This document shows positions 1-11,700 of a stretch of 64,000 nucleotides of DNA, in pieces. Position numbers and translations under genes: made by a program. This DNA comes from Budorcas taxicolor (Eukaryota > Chordata > Mammalia > Artiodactyla > Bovidae). Every line of letters begins with the position of its first letter. The stretch's first letter is position 1. Below the pieces are notes generated by a model that saw nothing but the letters and a program-made list of their open reading frames with translations, was not told where the DNA came from and searched no databases. The DNA lies in NCBI RefSeq assembly GCF_023091745.1, contig NC_068910.1, positions 39,357,272 through 39,421,271 on the forward strand, written 5' to 3'.

Positions 1-700
1 TATCTAATGTGAAGATAGGAGTTATTACCAATGTGGTCTGCAGTTGACTGTGATGAGTTCAAATTTGCAATATAAGTTAGGAAACATATGACATGGTCCT
101 TAATATTCTTATTTACTTTGCAAGTTCTGGAGGAGGCAGACCTGAAAGCTAAGGATCAAGACCTGAAGTTGGACTTTCAGCAGAGTCCCTAGGTGCCTTT
201 CACAGAGAGGAATCTGTAGGCAAAAGATCCAGGCTACAACTCTTTTTACATTGTTTTCAACGCTTGGGCAGGCAGGATTTTGGACAGGAATAAGACTCAG
301 TCAACAAAAAGGGCCTTACTATGTGCCAGCTACCTTGTATTATAATCAGATGTTTCTTTGCGTTCCTTCTTAGTCCCCATTATACCTCCTCTGTGTTCCT
401 AGAAATCCCCTGACCCTGAGGATGTGATGAGTAGGCCACATGACAGCTTCATCATCCTCTTAATCACTCCCCTGGTCCCTCAGCCAGTCTGATTTGAGCT
501 AACCATCAGGCCTTGCTTCTCAAGCTTTTCAGGAACCTCAGTATAACAGGCATATGGTTTAAACTTATGGAGGGCAAAACTTAGCAGACATTTCCAATTC
601 AGCAAACAAAAGAAAATAAAACCCTCATACTGTTGTCATCCCATGAAAGCAATAATCCTTTGGAGCTGACATTTGCTACCTTACTAATTATGGAAAGATG
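1..700. other. Upstream intergenic DNA, no gene seen
   Basis: No exon-like ORF, repeat family or RNA gene could be recognised in this stretch. The reading frames are short and end at random. Confidence 0.6.
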
Positions 701-908
701 GTGGTGGTGGTTTAGTTGCTCAGTCATGTCCAACTCTGCGATCACATGGACTGTAGTCCACCAGGCTTCTCTGTCTACGGGATTCTCCAATGCAAGAATA
801 CTGCAGAGGGTTGCCATTTTATTCTCCAGGGTAACTTCCCCACCCAGGGATCAAACCTGTATCTCCTGCATTGCAGTCTTTTTTACCGCTGATCCACCAC
901 AGAAGCCC
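701..908 (-). mobile_element. Bov-tA-type SINE
   Basis: The reverse complement carries the tRNA-like head (ending near gaagccc at 908) and the Bov-A body with its SINE landmarks (lcaagaatactg-type core, tcaaacctg, tgcattgcag). It is diverged, so an older copy. Confidence 0.85.
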
Positions 909-1041
909 ATGGGAAGCAGATTCAGAGGGGTAAAAGATTTGACCAGGAATCTTTCCCACACCCCAAAGGTTAGGTCATGACGACAGTGTACAGGAGAGAT
1001 GGTAGCAGTGGGAGGGGCAAGAAGCGACATGGTTAAATGAA

Positions 1042-1228
1042 AAAGTGAAAAGTGAAAGTCGTTCAGTCGTGTCCGACTGTTTGCGACCCCTCTATACAGT
1101 CCATGGGATTCTCCAGGCCAGAATACTGGAGTGGGTAGTCTTTCCCTTCTCCAGGAGATCTTCCTAACCCAGGGATCGAACCTAGGTCTCCTGCATTTCA
1201 GGCCGATTCTTTACCAGCTGAGCCACAA
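1042..1228 (-). mobile_element. Bov-tA-type SINE
   Basis: The + strand shows the reversed tail (gtgaaaagtgaaagtc, gtgtccgact), the body (ccagaatactggagtggg) and the tRNA-like head (taccagctgagccac). It lies about 500 bases upstream of the CpG island. Confidence 0.9.
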
Positions 1229-1751
1229 ATAGATACTGGAAAAATACTTCGGTCGTGGCAGCGGCAGTTTTGACTCCTCCCCCCCAAATCCTGATCCTTT
1301 TAAAAAAGATTCTTTCCTTGACAAAGGCAATATAACCTACCTCAGTATTTCCTGAGATTGACGGTTGCTAAAAATTGCTCAAGAGCGCTCGTTATACATA
1401 CATTCTCGGGACGTTCCTTTGGACCTCGGTGGACAGGAGCTGGGAATAACAATCTCTGTGAGAGATTCTTACAAGTTAGGGTGTTTTAATAAAGTGTTAA
1501 AGGTACAAAATAGGATGTATTAACAAAAAGAAATCAGGACACCGTTTTGTGCAGTCTTAAGCTAAACGGTAGGATCATCACCCCCACCAGGTAATAGACA
1601 AATGAAAAACCCTGCCCTACAGAAATGTCCTTGTTCCTCCTCGTTCCTTACGTCCTTTATCTGTCACCATCCCTAACATAGAGCTGGAGTGGTTTTCTTC
1701 CTCTCCAGGTCCGCGGGAAACAGGCTCTACAGGAACCGGGCGGGCCCGTGG

Positions 1752-1759
1752 CCACGTCC
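1752..1759 (-). promoter_or_regulatory. EDEM1: UPRE-like ACGT element
   Basis: CCACGTCC on the + strand reads GGACGTGG on the minus strand, one base from the XBP1 UPRE core TGACGTGG. It lies 22 bases upstream of the ERSE-like element. ACGT cores are common in CpG islands, so chance is possible. Confidence 0.4.
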
Positions 1760-1781
1760 TTGTCCGGCAGCTGGCTGCTCC

Positions 1782-1800
1782 CGTGCCGCGCTCCCATTGG
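1782..1800 (-). promoter_or_regulatory. EDEM1: ERSE-like element (CCAAT-N9-GCACG) in the EDEM1 promoter
   Basis: On the + strand CGTGC (1782-1786), nine bases, then ATTGG (1796-1800). On the minus strand this reads CCAAT-N9-GCACG, one mismatch from the ER stress response element CCAAT-N9-CCACG bound by NF-Y plus ATF6/XBP1. The spacing is exact. EDEM1 is a known XBP1-dependent UPR gene, so the element is plausible but unproven. Confidence 0.5.
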
Positions 1801-2098
1801 CTGGAAGTTGCCTTGTCCCGAGCCGGAGCGGCCCCTACTCGCCACGCCAGCCGGTCCGACTCCGACTGCCCAGGGGGCGGGGCCGGACGCCGGGCCGGGG
1901 GCGGGGCGGGAGGGAGGGGCGGGGCCTCGCGGCTCTGAGGACGTCCGGGCGGCCTCTGGCGCGGTGGGGAGTCCCGGGCCGCTCCCTGCGAGGCCGGGCT
2001 GGGGCCGGGCCAATCCGGGCGACTGGGCGGGCGAATGCGGGGACTGGCCTGCCGGGCTCGAGGTGCTAGGGGTGGGGGGACAATGGGCCAGTTCCTGG

Positions 2099-2107
2099 TG
2101 CGTCACG
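2099..2107 (+). promoter_or_regulatory. CRE-like half site
   Basis: TGCGTCACG about 115 bases upstream of the start codon resembles a CREB/ATF half site (TGCGTCA). This is a single short match with no further support. Confidence 0.2.
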
Positions 2108-2197
2108 AGGGAGTTCCTTAAAGGGGAAGTGAGCGGAGCTACGGGGCGGGCGTGGGGTGCGGTGGTCGGCGGGGAAGGCCCCCCGCGTTTCAAAATA

Positions 2198-2359
2198 ATG
2201 CCCGCGGCGCCCTCGCGACCATGCAATGGCGAGCGCTCGTCCTGGGGCTGGTACTCCTTCGGCTTGGCCTCCACGGAGTGCTGTGGCTCGTCTTCGGGCT
2301 GGGGCCCAGCATGGGCTTCTACCAGCGCTTCCCGCTCAGCTTCGGCTTCCAGCGCCTGA
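2198..2359 (+). other. Upstream ORF overlapping the EDEM1 start codon
   Basis: ATG at 2198, 23 bases before the EDEM1 ATG and in another frame, opens 53 codons ending at TGA (2357-2359) inside exon 1. Both ATGs have A at -3 and C at +4, so their contexts are similar. If transcription starts upstream of 2198 this uORF would compete with EDEM1 initiation. If it starts downstream, the ATG is not in the mRNA. The peptide (Ser-rich) has no recognised domain. Confidence 0.45.
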
Positions 2360-2732
2360 GGGGTCCCGACGGCCCCGCATCTCCCGCCTCGGGGCCAGCG
2401 GACCGGCCCGGGGGGCTGTCGGGGCCGTCGTGGCTGCAGCCGCCGGCCCCCGGGGCGGCAGAGGGGAGGCGGCGGCGGGCTCCGCGGCGGCCCGGGCAGG
2501 GCGTGTGCGGCCCGGCCCACTGGGGCTACGTGCTGGGCGGCCGGGGCCGCGGCCGGGACGAGTATGAGAAGCGCTACAGCAGCGCCTTCCCACCGCAGCT
2601 GCGCGCCCAGATGCGCGACCTGGCGCGGGGCATGTTCGTGTTCGGCTACGACAACTACATGGCGCACGCCTTTCCTCAGGACGAGCTCAACCCCATCCAC
2701 TGCCGCGGGCGAGGACCCGACCGCGGGGACCC
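2221..2732 (+). CDS. EDEM1: EDEM1 coding exon 1
   Basis: Encodes residues 1-170 plus two bases of codon 171. It contains the uncleaved or slowly cleaved signal/anchor (hydrophobic residues about 5-28), then a Pro/Gly/Arg-rich low-complexity linker (about 47-97, including an RRRR run), then the start of the GH47 fold with the [14 protein letters not shown] segment and C161. The donor is CC|gtgagt. Very high GC content matches its place in the CpG island. The Pro/Arg-rich linker is the part most likely to differ between mammals, and the protein is one residue longer than the human one. Confidence 0.96.
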
Positions 2733-5700
2733 GTGAGTAGCCCTCGCCGGCAAGACGCCCCGGAGCGCGCGCCGCGCGCGCTTCCTTCCGTCCTCCCGGC
2801 GGGTGCCGCCTTGGGTCCTCCGGGTTCCTCCGGCGCTGCCCGGGTGTTTAGTTTCCCGGGGGCAGCGCCTGGCGTCTCGGCTCACCTACTTTGAGGTCGC
2901 CCTGGGCCAGGGGGGTGCGTGGATGGGCCGGTGGCTGTCTTCTGTCTTGATTCTCCTGGAATCTCTGAGTTACTGGACACCTGAGCCCTTTTACAGATGG
3001 GGAAACTGAGGCCCAGAGATCTGAAGGGACAGTGGCACTTACCGAGGACTGGCTTGGGCTGGGGGCCGGGGGTGGAGGGGGACGCTTAGACATCCATCTC
3101 CAACCCTTTCTCCAGGTGAACATCAAATCAAACTGAAATGCAGCTTCAAGACGAGCTCTTATCTCCCCACTTCTAGCCAACTTCCACTTAACTGTATAAA
3201 AATATAAAAATTCAGGAGTTGATCCTGAGAAGGGACTTTTAAAGCCATGCAGTGAGTTGTAGGCAGAACAGGGCTACAGTCTTTCTCCTTTATTACAGGG
3301 ATTGCTCCTTAGGCTGAGGATGGTTAGGTGGGAGGGGGAGAGAGAGACTGAGTGGTCCAGATTTAGGGTCCTGATACTCAGCGTGACCTTCCTTGCCCTG
3401 TAGGGTCTGTCCCATAATCCCCCTCACTCTCGTGGCAGAGCTGTGAGGAAAGATCTGCCAGTCCTCCCGTTCTGTCAACCGTGTTTGCAGAGGCTGAGCT
3501 CAAGGGTCACCGCTGTTGACCTCAGAGTCCAAGAGAACAGTACTCCCAGCTGAGGACCTCTTAGCTGGAGGGAACCAGTGTGCCTTGACAGACACTGACC
3601 CTGTTAGACTGGATAGGTGACTGTCTTTCTGTGGGTCGCTCCCCTCGGGTGGGACTGGAGGAGTTGGCCTGCTGGGCTCTTTGGACATTTGAGGCTTGTG
3701 ATTTCCTTCACCTGATGAGAAGCAGCCAAGTTCAGTCCTTAGGTCCTAAAAAGGAACCGATACACTAAAGGGGATTGAAGAGTTTTAAAAATGGTTTGAT
3801 TATCTACAAATTCTTGTTTTAAATTGCATTTGGAGAGAATGATTTTTCGTGAAGCCATGGGCACATCCCAGGTTAACTTAAAAGGACTGGGCCTTTCTAG
3901 AATTGTAGGAAACTGATGAGTTATTTTTTCATGTTTCACTGTATCAGGCTTTATACACAGAAGTGTATTTTCTATCTCAATTTTTTCTGGGAGAAAATTT
4001 TTAATTCAAAAATTTAAAAAATATTACTGGGCTCTTCCAGATTGGAGGAAATTGAGTTGTTTTGCTTAACTGACTTTCTTTGCTTCCTGATGACATATGC
4101 TGATGATTGATTTGGTTTGACTGTTCAGTGACAGTCTGGATAAGTTGGGGTCAGGTCGCTTTGAGACAGATAGATACGTTGCTGTTAGAAAGACGGAGTT
4201 AGAAATATCGAAGGGATACTGTATGAGAAGTTGTGCCCATAGGTTAATAATAAATGTTTTGGTTAGTCAGTCTTGGTGTCTTTGAGGAGATGAAAGAGCT
4301 CTGGGATTATGACAGCCTTGAGTAGACCCTGGCTACTTGTAAAGTGAAAAGTTGATTTTTCTTCCTCCTTTTCCTTTAACATAGCTGCTCTCACACTTTA
4401 GTATATTTGAGGAAACAGTAGGCCACATTTACATCTCTGAAATAAATAGCCCGTAATAAATATATTCCAGATAATTATTTTAAGCAGATGTATTCTTATA
4501 ATTGTTGTCAAGTGAATTCTCATGATTCATGTAAAAAATAAAATAACAATTTGAATAATATGTAAAAAGTACAGAAATGAAATGCGAGTGCTAAACATAC
4601 GTGTCTTTTCTTTTTAGTCACATTTACTTAAGGCTTAACTTGCCTGTGTTGTTTGACTGGAGCTGGGTGAGAAGTATTGACATGAAATAAATAAAACCGG
4701 AACACTGTTTAAAAATAGCAACTGTTTCTGTCCAGCTACAGATCACTATGCAAACTCAGTTCCTCTCACATCCCCAGTTTGGGTTGGAGGATCCAAATTC
4801 AGGTCCCTTCAAATAAATCTGGATATTAAAAATTTGCAGTCTCATGAACCAACAATGTTATTTCAGACCTTGGGTATGTGACCCTTCTTTGCTTTCTGCC
4901 CAACGCTATTGTAGTTCAAACAAGAAAGCAAATCAAACCAAACCTATACTGGCTCCCACATGGACTGATTCCTAGGCACCTCTCGGTTAGGATGGCTCCT
5001 CCACATTCCTCTTCCTTCCTGAAATCCTGGCCTGTTCAGAATCAGGCTCAAGTCTTTTTTTCCGTGACATCATTGAACTGTTTGAAGATGACTGTCCTTG
5101 ATCTACTCAGTTCTCCTTTTGGGTCCTTCCCTTGAAGCTGCTGTTCCACGTTTTAATATTGCATGACAGTTGAATAGTGTTGTGAGTTCACCTTCCTTTC
5201 CCTGTGTCTTGTCTCCCCAGATTATAAAATCCCTGGAACACAGGGACTGTTTGTTATATTACCTATGTGCCTACCCAGCACCAGGTAGATTTCTGAACAG
5301 GTTAAATATATGTGGGGATTTTTTTTTTAACACATACCTTTAATTTTGAACACACTATGTGAGCATTGTTAGCTGCATCACCAGAAGTTTTCTATAAAAG
5401 GCCAAAGTTCTCTCCATCTTCTCTGTTCTGGGTTGAGAAGAACCTTAAAAATTCAAAGTGGGATGAGGGTCATGAATATAGCCATATATGATGAATTAAG
5501 TGGGGTGCCGTCGTGGTTTGGCAGCCGCTTATGTGGAAAGATGAGCTCTTTTGAGCCCAACCTGTTACCGATTCTTAAATACCCGTCACTGTACCAGAAG
5601 TTTGAGTTCCAGGCTGAATGGTGATCAAGAAGGTCTCTACAGAACCTGAATGGAATCTTGATCGTTTGGTGGTGTTAGGCCAAGAGGCTTTTGTGATGTT

Positions 5701-8700
5701 CATCTTTTCCTTCCTTCCCCTCTCCATTTTTCTTTTCTTCTCTCTTGGCACATTTGAAAAGAGTGTGTATCAGTGATATGGTGAAAAGAAAGTAAAAGTG
5801 AAAGTTGCTCAGTCATGTCCGACTCTTTGCGAACCCATGGGCTGTACAGTCCATGGAATTCTCCAGGCCAGAATACTGGAGTGGGTAGCATTTCCCTTCT
5901 CCAGGGGATCTTCCCAACCCAGGGATCGAACCCAGGTCTCCCGCATTGCAGGGGATTCTTTACCTGCTGAGCCACCAGGGAAGCCCTGATATGGTAGAAA
6001 ATAATTTAAAGGTGTTTTAATGAATGCCTTAGATCTTTTGAGTGGATTTGTCTGACTGAATGGAGAGAAGGAAGTGCCAGTTTTCATAAATACAGTTTTT
6101 CCTGTGACAGGTCTTGTACTGGTTCTTTGTCAGCGACTGCAAGGGTGTTCTATTGAGAAGTATTTTAAACCTGAGTCCCTTTTAGCTATGTCCTAAAAGG
6201 AAAAGCACAGTAAAACATGGGACGGAGTACAGGGCTCCAGACCAGTCACTCCTTCCAGGGGCTGGGGCAGGTGGAGAGGGTGACGGATGCCGCAGAAGAG
6301 GGTATTGCTCGGGAAGGTGGTCACACGCAGTTCACCCAACATCTAACCTGGATGCTGAGTGATGAGGGGCCCTGTTTTCTGCTGAGATGGGTGGTTGCAG
6401 CCAGCTCTTTGTTTCTGAACAGCAGAGCAAGGGAGGTAAATATTTAAGTCCAGGAGAATGATCTGGAGTTGGTTGAATTGAGGATCTGTCTGTCTGTTTA
6501 CCCTTCTCCAGCTTTTGACACTTCCTATACCCTTTCTGGCTGGCACCATCCTTGAAGTGCAGATTTGAACCCGCATCTCTTATCTTGAGAGGACCTTTCA
6601 CAATCGTGTACGTGTGTTTAGAAAGAATCAACGGCTAGAAGCAGCAGGTGCAGTTCTTCAGCCGTGCTGTGTGCTGGCTTCATGGCTGTGAGACACTGGT
6701 TCGCTCTGGTTCCTAGACAGCCCCTTCTAGATAGCCTGCTGCACAAAATGTAGGTAAAGTTTTGCTATACCTTCTTTGCCCTAGACTAAGTGGCATAAGC
6801 AACATAAAACCAAGGTTCAGGCAAGAGAAGATGTGAAGTGTTGGAGCTGTTTGCGCCTACGCCATGTGGGCCCCAGCTAAGGCAGATAGGAGGCCTCTGA
6901 GAGAGCAGAGAACGCATTAGGAGCACAGAGATGCTTGCTGTCCCCAGGAGTGTGGGACAGGACCCTTTAGAGACACCCAAGGAGTAGGTAACGTGGTCTG
7001 GGGATTGGGTGGAAGATATCATAATATCGGAGCATCAGTTGCTGAAAATAAAACGAGGGCTTTTTCACTGTGGTCTTTGATACGCATAACCTTAAAACAG
7101 TCATCCTGTTTCCCTCCTTATGTACATCTTTTTCATTTCTCTCAGTTTCAAATCATTTCAAGCTTCTGCAGGTATTAGTACTTCCTGGGTCTGTGGGAAT
7201 GGGATGGGAATAACTGAGCCCCCTAGAATTTGTCAAACCGACTTGATGACTTTCAGTCTTTCTCCATCCCCACCTTTCCCAGATATGTTATTGTCGTCTT
7301 GGTGGTTTTTTTTTTTAGCGTTACAAACAACTTGTCAGTTAAGCTCACTGCGGTCCTGAAGTTGGCGTCTGAAGATGATTTCAGAATGGGCGATGGGTGT
7401 TGATTGTGGGGCAGGAGGTGTGTGGCAGAAGCATTAAGACAGCTCTCGATAAGAGAAGCCCTGCCTTTATTTCTGTTAGAATTCCATCCTGTTAAAACTC
7501 CTCAAGATTGATGGAGCTGCGGGGTTGGGGTGGGAGTGGGGGTGGGGAGGATTCTTTGGGTGAGATGTTAGTGAAACAATGTAGAAAGCAGTTAATTTAT
7601 TCCCCTGCCCAAAGGGCAGATAAGTGAGATGGGGACCGTAGTTGAGGTATTTATTTGCTGCTTTGTGTGTGTAATCTGCCGCAGTGTCTGATTTCTGTAT
7701 TCAAGTTTTAGTTACAGGCAGGTCATGTGACAGGGCCTCTCCTTTTTCATTCCTAATGATTTCGAAATCAGAGCTTTTTGAAGCTAGACAGAGAGATCAT
7801 CTATGGCGATACAACTGGGTCTCAGACAGAGCAACGACTCTTGCTTTCCATCTCCTTGCTTCCTGTTCCATGCTCTTTTTTTATACCATAGTATAAATGT
7901 GTGCGTCTCTGCTCTCCTGCGACTCTGTAGAGGCTGTCCCTTGTGTGGCAGAAGGACCATTGCCCAACTGATCCATCCACAGGAGTCCCTGAATAAATAA
8001 AGGCTTCCAGCAATTTTAGTTTCTAATGAGTGTTTAGTTTTGTTGTCTTTTTCCCCCCCTCTTTTAAAGTACCTTTGTGTAATTTTCATTTCATTTCTTT
8101 TTCAGCTCAAATCTGAACATCAATGATGTGCTAGGGAATTATTCCCTTACTCTGGTTGATGCATTGGATACCCTTGCAGTAAGTGTTCGGCCTTATTTAT
8201 TTATTTATTTTTTGAAGTTAATTAAGATATTTTGGAGTTAATACCGTTGCTTCCCCCCAGGGATGAGAATTCCAAGAAATGTGATACTCAGAATGTATTC
8301 ATAGCTGTTGTTTATTTTAATGAGCTTAACACAGAGAGCAAGATAAACACTGAAGGTGAAATGAGGGGAAATGTGATCCCCCTAAAAATGTGGAGAAGGC
8401 AGTGTGATTATTTTGGGGAAACCTATTTTTGTCCTAGTTTCCCACTATTTTATTCCTTAAAGGAACCAGTTTACAGTTACTGGAGTTAAGATTTCTGAGG
8501 TGAAAGTCAAGATCTCCAGGGGAGAAGATCCCCTGAAAGGTCCCACAGCTCCTGACTCCCCGAGAGCAGGTCCAAGCCCTGGTCCCAGCCTCTGCAAGAG
8601 ACCCTCTGTATGAACACTCTTGTGTTCTTTGCTTTCTGAGTTTCATGTGGACACTGCCCACTCCAGGCTTGGGCTGCCAACTCGGAGGCTGCCTTTACCT

Positions 8701-11700
8701 CCTCAGGCCTTATCGGTTTCCCTCAGCTGGAGACCTCGGGACACATTTGCACGTGGAAAACAGGCCGGCCCCTGCACGGTTCTTGTTACCAGGCTGCCCT
8801 GTGCACGTGCTCTGCATCATGGTGAGGGCTTGTAATTCCAGCGGAATGTTAAAGTTTCCTTATAAACCTAATTTTACTGCCTTTTGGCTCTTCTTCATTG
8901 TTTCAGCACACTTTTACCATTAGAAAATTTTTACTCTAGCCGATTCCCAATCCTGCATTTTAACTGTCCTTAAAAGAGTTTAAAACTGTCAGGAGTTAGA
9001 ATTGGGTAATTCCAGCTAAGTTTGCATGACAGCTGTCCTAGATCTTGGCCAGCAGCAAAATTACCAGAACCTGGGGAGAGCTTGGGAGTCTGTGTGTGTT
9101 CTCCTGGGCTCACGGTCTGCAGGAAGTCCAGGGTTGCATGCTGCCAGGCTGTAGTTGCACAGCAGTTTAGTTTCCCTTCTGTTTAATTTTTCCTTCTCAA
9201 GAGATGGCTGCTACCTGTCAGTATCCACTGTCACCAATCAGAATGGGCCCAGACTAGTGTTGTTGTTTGGTCACGCAGTTGTATCCAGCTCTTTGCGGCC
9301 CTGTGGACTGTAGCCCGCCAGGCTCCTCTGTCCTTGGGGTTCTCCAGGCAAGAATACTGGAGTGGGTTGCCATTTCCTTCTCCAGGGGATCTTCCCAACC
9401 CAGGGATCAAACCAGGTGTCTCCTGCATTGGCAAGCAGATTCCTTCCTGCTAAACCTACCAGGGAAGCCACCCAGACTAGCATGTTCATCCTAATTAGAG
9501 TTAACTCGTTGAAGATACCAGAGGCTGACTCAGCCTACAAATGTTGCTTTAAAAAAAAAAAAAAAAATCCAAGACATATATATATATCTAGCTTATGAAA
9601 GGCCACCTTTTCTCCCTGAGCCCTCTCATTTGGTCCCATTGTATCTTTGTATCTCTCTGCCATGCTTGTGAAGTACAGAGACCTTGCCCCTGTTCATCAC
9701 TGCACTCTGTCCACACCTCATGGTGTCCGATACATGGTGGGAGTACAAATAGGTGTTAAGAAAATGAATTTTGATGCATCTGACATTTCCCAACACAGAT
9801 TCCAAGGGTGTGCTTCTGCAAAGGAGAATTCTGTTCTCAAATGAACTTGAGAAATCCTCCCGGTCTGCCCACTCTTAGAAAGCCACTGTGGACACCAGCC
9901 TTTTCAAGGCTGTGAGAAGTTCTGCAGTAAAGAAGCCTGTGTAATGCTTCTGTCCAACCCAGCTCTTCTTAAGCCTGAGTGAACGATTTCAGAGCATCAT
10001 TACTCTGTTCTGTAGCTTCTAAAATGGTAAATTACAATGTGTCCCTGAAACCTTCCTCCTCTGTCTTGCACGTGCTCTGAGCTCATATCAGCATCTGCAG
10101 CTGCTAACAGATTCTGCTGCTGGTGAACATCTGTAGGGAAACAGACCCATTTCTGTGGTTTTCACAGTAGAAATATCTGGTCTTTGATGTACACTGCAGC
10201 CTTCTTTTTCAGGTGTTACTTCTGTTGAGGTTTCCCTTTGCTTTTGCTGACATTTTAAACAAACTGTAACAGGTGTATTTGGGAAACACTCAGACAATAG
10301 CAGTCCCTTGACTACTTTATGCAACTTGCAGCAGGATTGCATAATCTTGTTAAAAAACAAAATTAAAAGCCAGAAAAGAAACTGTACTTTCTCTGCATGG
10401 AACAGCAAAATAACAGTGAGGGGGAGAAAAAGACAAAAAGATGCACTAGATCAATAAATACTAGGAGATAAGAAACACTTGAAAAAGTAGTATCTGAATG
10501 GCATCATTTGTTTTTTCTTTCTTTTTTTTTGGATGTGTCCTTATGCTGTCATTATAGTCCCAGGGTGGTCATAAAATTTTGAACAGCATGAAAACATTTC
10601 AGTTCTGGTTAATTTATCAAATTTTATGCTCAATTTGCACTTCACATAAGAGAGAGAAGCTTGGAATGATACCATATCCACACACCCAAAAATAGGAATC
10701 ATAATTCTAGAATATTTTTTACAAAGGACGTAAGGCTGGTTACTTGTGTGTTGTGTTGGTTTTGAATGGCATTGGCCTTATGCTGTCCTCCCAAAGATAA
10801 TACCACTATTTCTCAACGTGTTCAGACATCTGGGTAACAAGCAAAGAGTCAGTTTCCCAGATGTTTTAGTCTCCTGGGCGCCAAGCGCCCAAGCTGTTGA
10901 ATTATTTGAGGAACAGAGGGAATATCGTGTTTTTTGTTTCTTTTATTTGGGGATTGGTTTTAACTCATTTCAGGAACTTCAGGAACTGTAATGCCTGCTT
11001 TGCTAAATAATCAGAGTGAAGCTGAGGGAGGATGAGGAGGGGTGGTGATGGCTGCTAATGATTTTATGAGGCGTTATTGTCAAAGTTTTGCCGTCTGCAG
11101 ATACAGTTCTTCAGTTTGGTGGAAATGGGCTTGCCATCTGTCCCAGAATGTATTCTAAGAGATAACGAGGCTTTTTTGTGTTTCTGCTCCCATGAGTGGC
11201 AAAACCACAGCACATACAGATATTCAGATGATGTGGCCCAGCTCCTGCGATCATGTAACCTCAGTGTCATTTCATGCCGTCATAATGGCTTGTGTTCCTC
11301 TTTTTAAAGATAATGGGAAATTCATCCGAGTTCCAGAAAGCAGTCAAGTTAGTGATCAACACAGTTTCCTTTGACAAAGATTCCACCGTCCAGGTCTTCG
11401 AGGCCACTATAAGGTAAAAGGATTGTCAAACAGACTGAAAGCCGGTCTCGTGTGTGTGAGTGAGGGCAATATCCCTGTGAGGGTTCATGGGCCACAGGGT
11501 CCAGCTGGGGAGTCCATGTAGACCTCGTGGGCTCAGTGTCCCCTTTTCATCTCTTTTGGATGGATTAAAACTGAAACAATTGGCCATTTCAAAGTAATTC
11601 CATTTGGGGCTGAATAGAAAGACACTTTAATGTGTACTTAAGATAGGTGTCCCTTTAAAAGAGTTTTTCATGATTTCACTTTATGTGTGGTCTCATTTCC

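Larger units (their letters stand above)
1720..2880 (+). promoter_or_regulatory. EDEM1: CpG island promoter of EDEM1
   Basis: GC content and CpG density rise abruptly at about 1720 and fall after about 2880, spanning the proximal promoter, exon 1 and the start of intron 1. Several GGGCGG (Sp1-type) boxes lie at about 1870-2040. No convincing TATA box sits at the usual distance; an AT-rich patch (caaaataatg) at 2191-2200 is the only one near the start codon. The transcription start cannot be fixed from sequence alone. Confidence 0.85.
2733..8105 (+). other. EDEM1: EDEM1 intron 1
   Basis: GT-AG intron of 5.4 kb. It starts in the CpG island. It holds a MIR-like piece at about 2985-3025 (aaactgaggcccagag), an AT-rich part at 3950-4620, L2-like sequence at 5205-5310, a Bov-tA SINE at 5783-5986 and a G-rich patch at 7520-7550. 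No other coding exon is evident. Confidence 0.8.

Noticed and set aside
2010..2028. Second ERSE candidate starting at CCAAT (2010-2014)
   Set aside because: After nine bases the sequence is TGGGC, not CCACG, so only the CCAAT box matches.
2152..2220. Possible 23-residue N-terminal extension of EDEM1 from an in-frame upstream start
   Set aside because: The frame is open but position 2152 is GTG, not ATG. The ATG at 2221 matches the known EDEM1 N-terminus and its signal sequence.
1657..2700. A 347-codon minus-strand open frame across the CpG island
   Set aside because: It is antisense to EDEM1 exon 1 in very GC-rich DNA, where stop codons are rare. The composition is Pro/Arg/Ala-rich with no domain.
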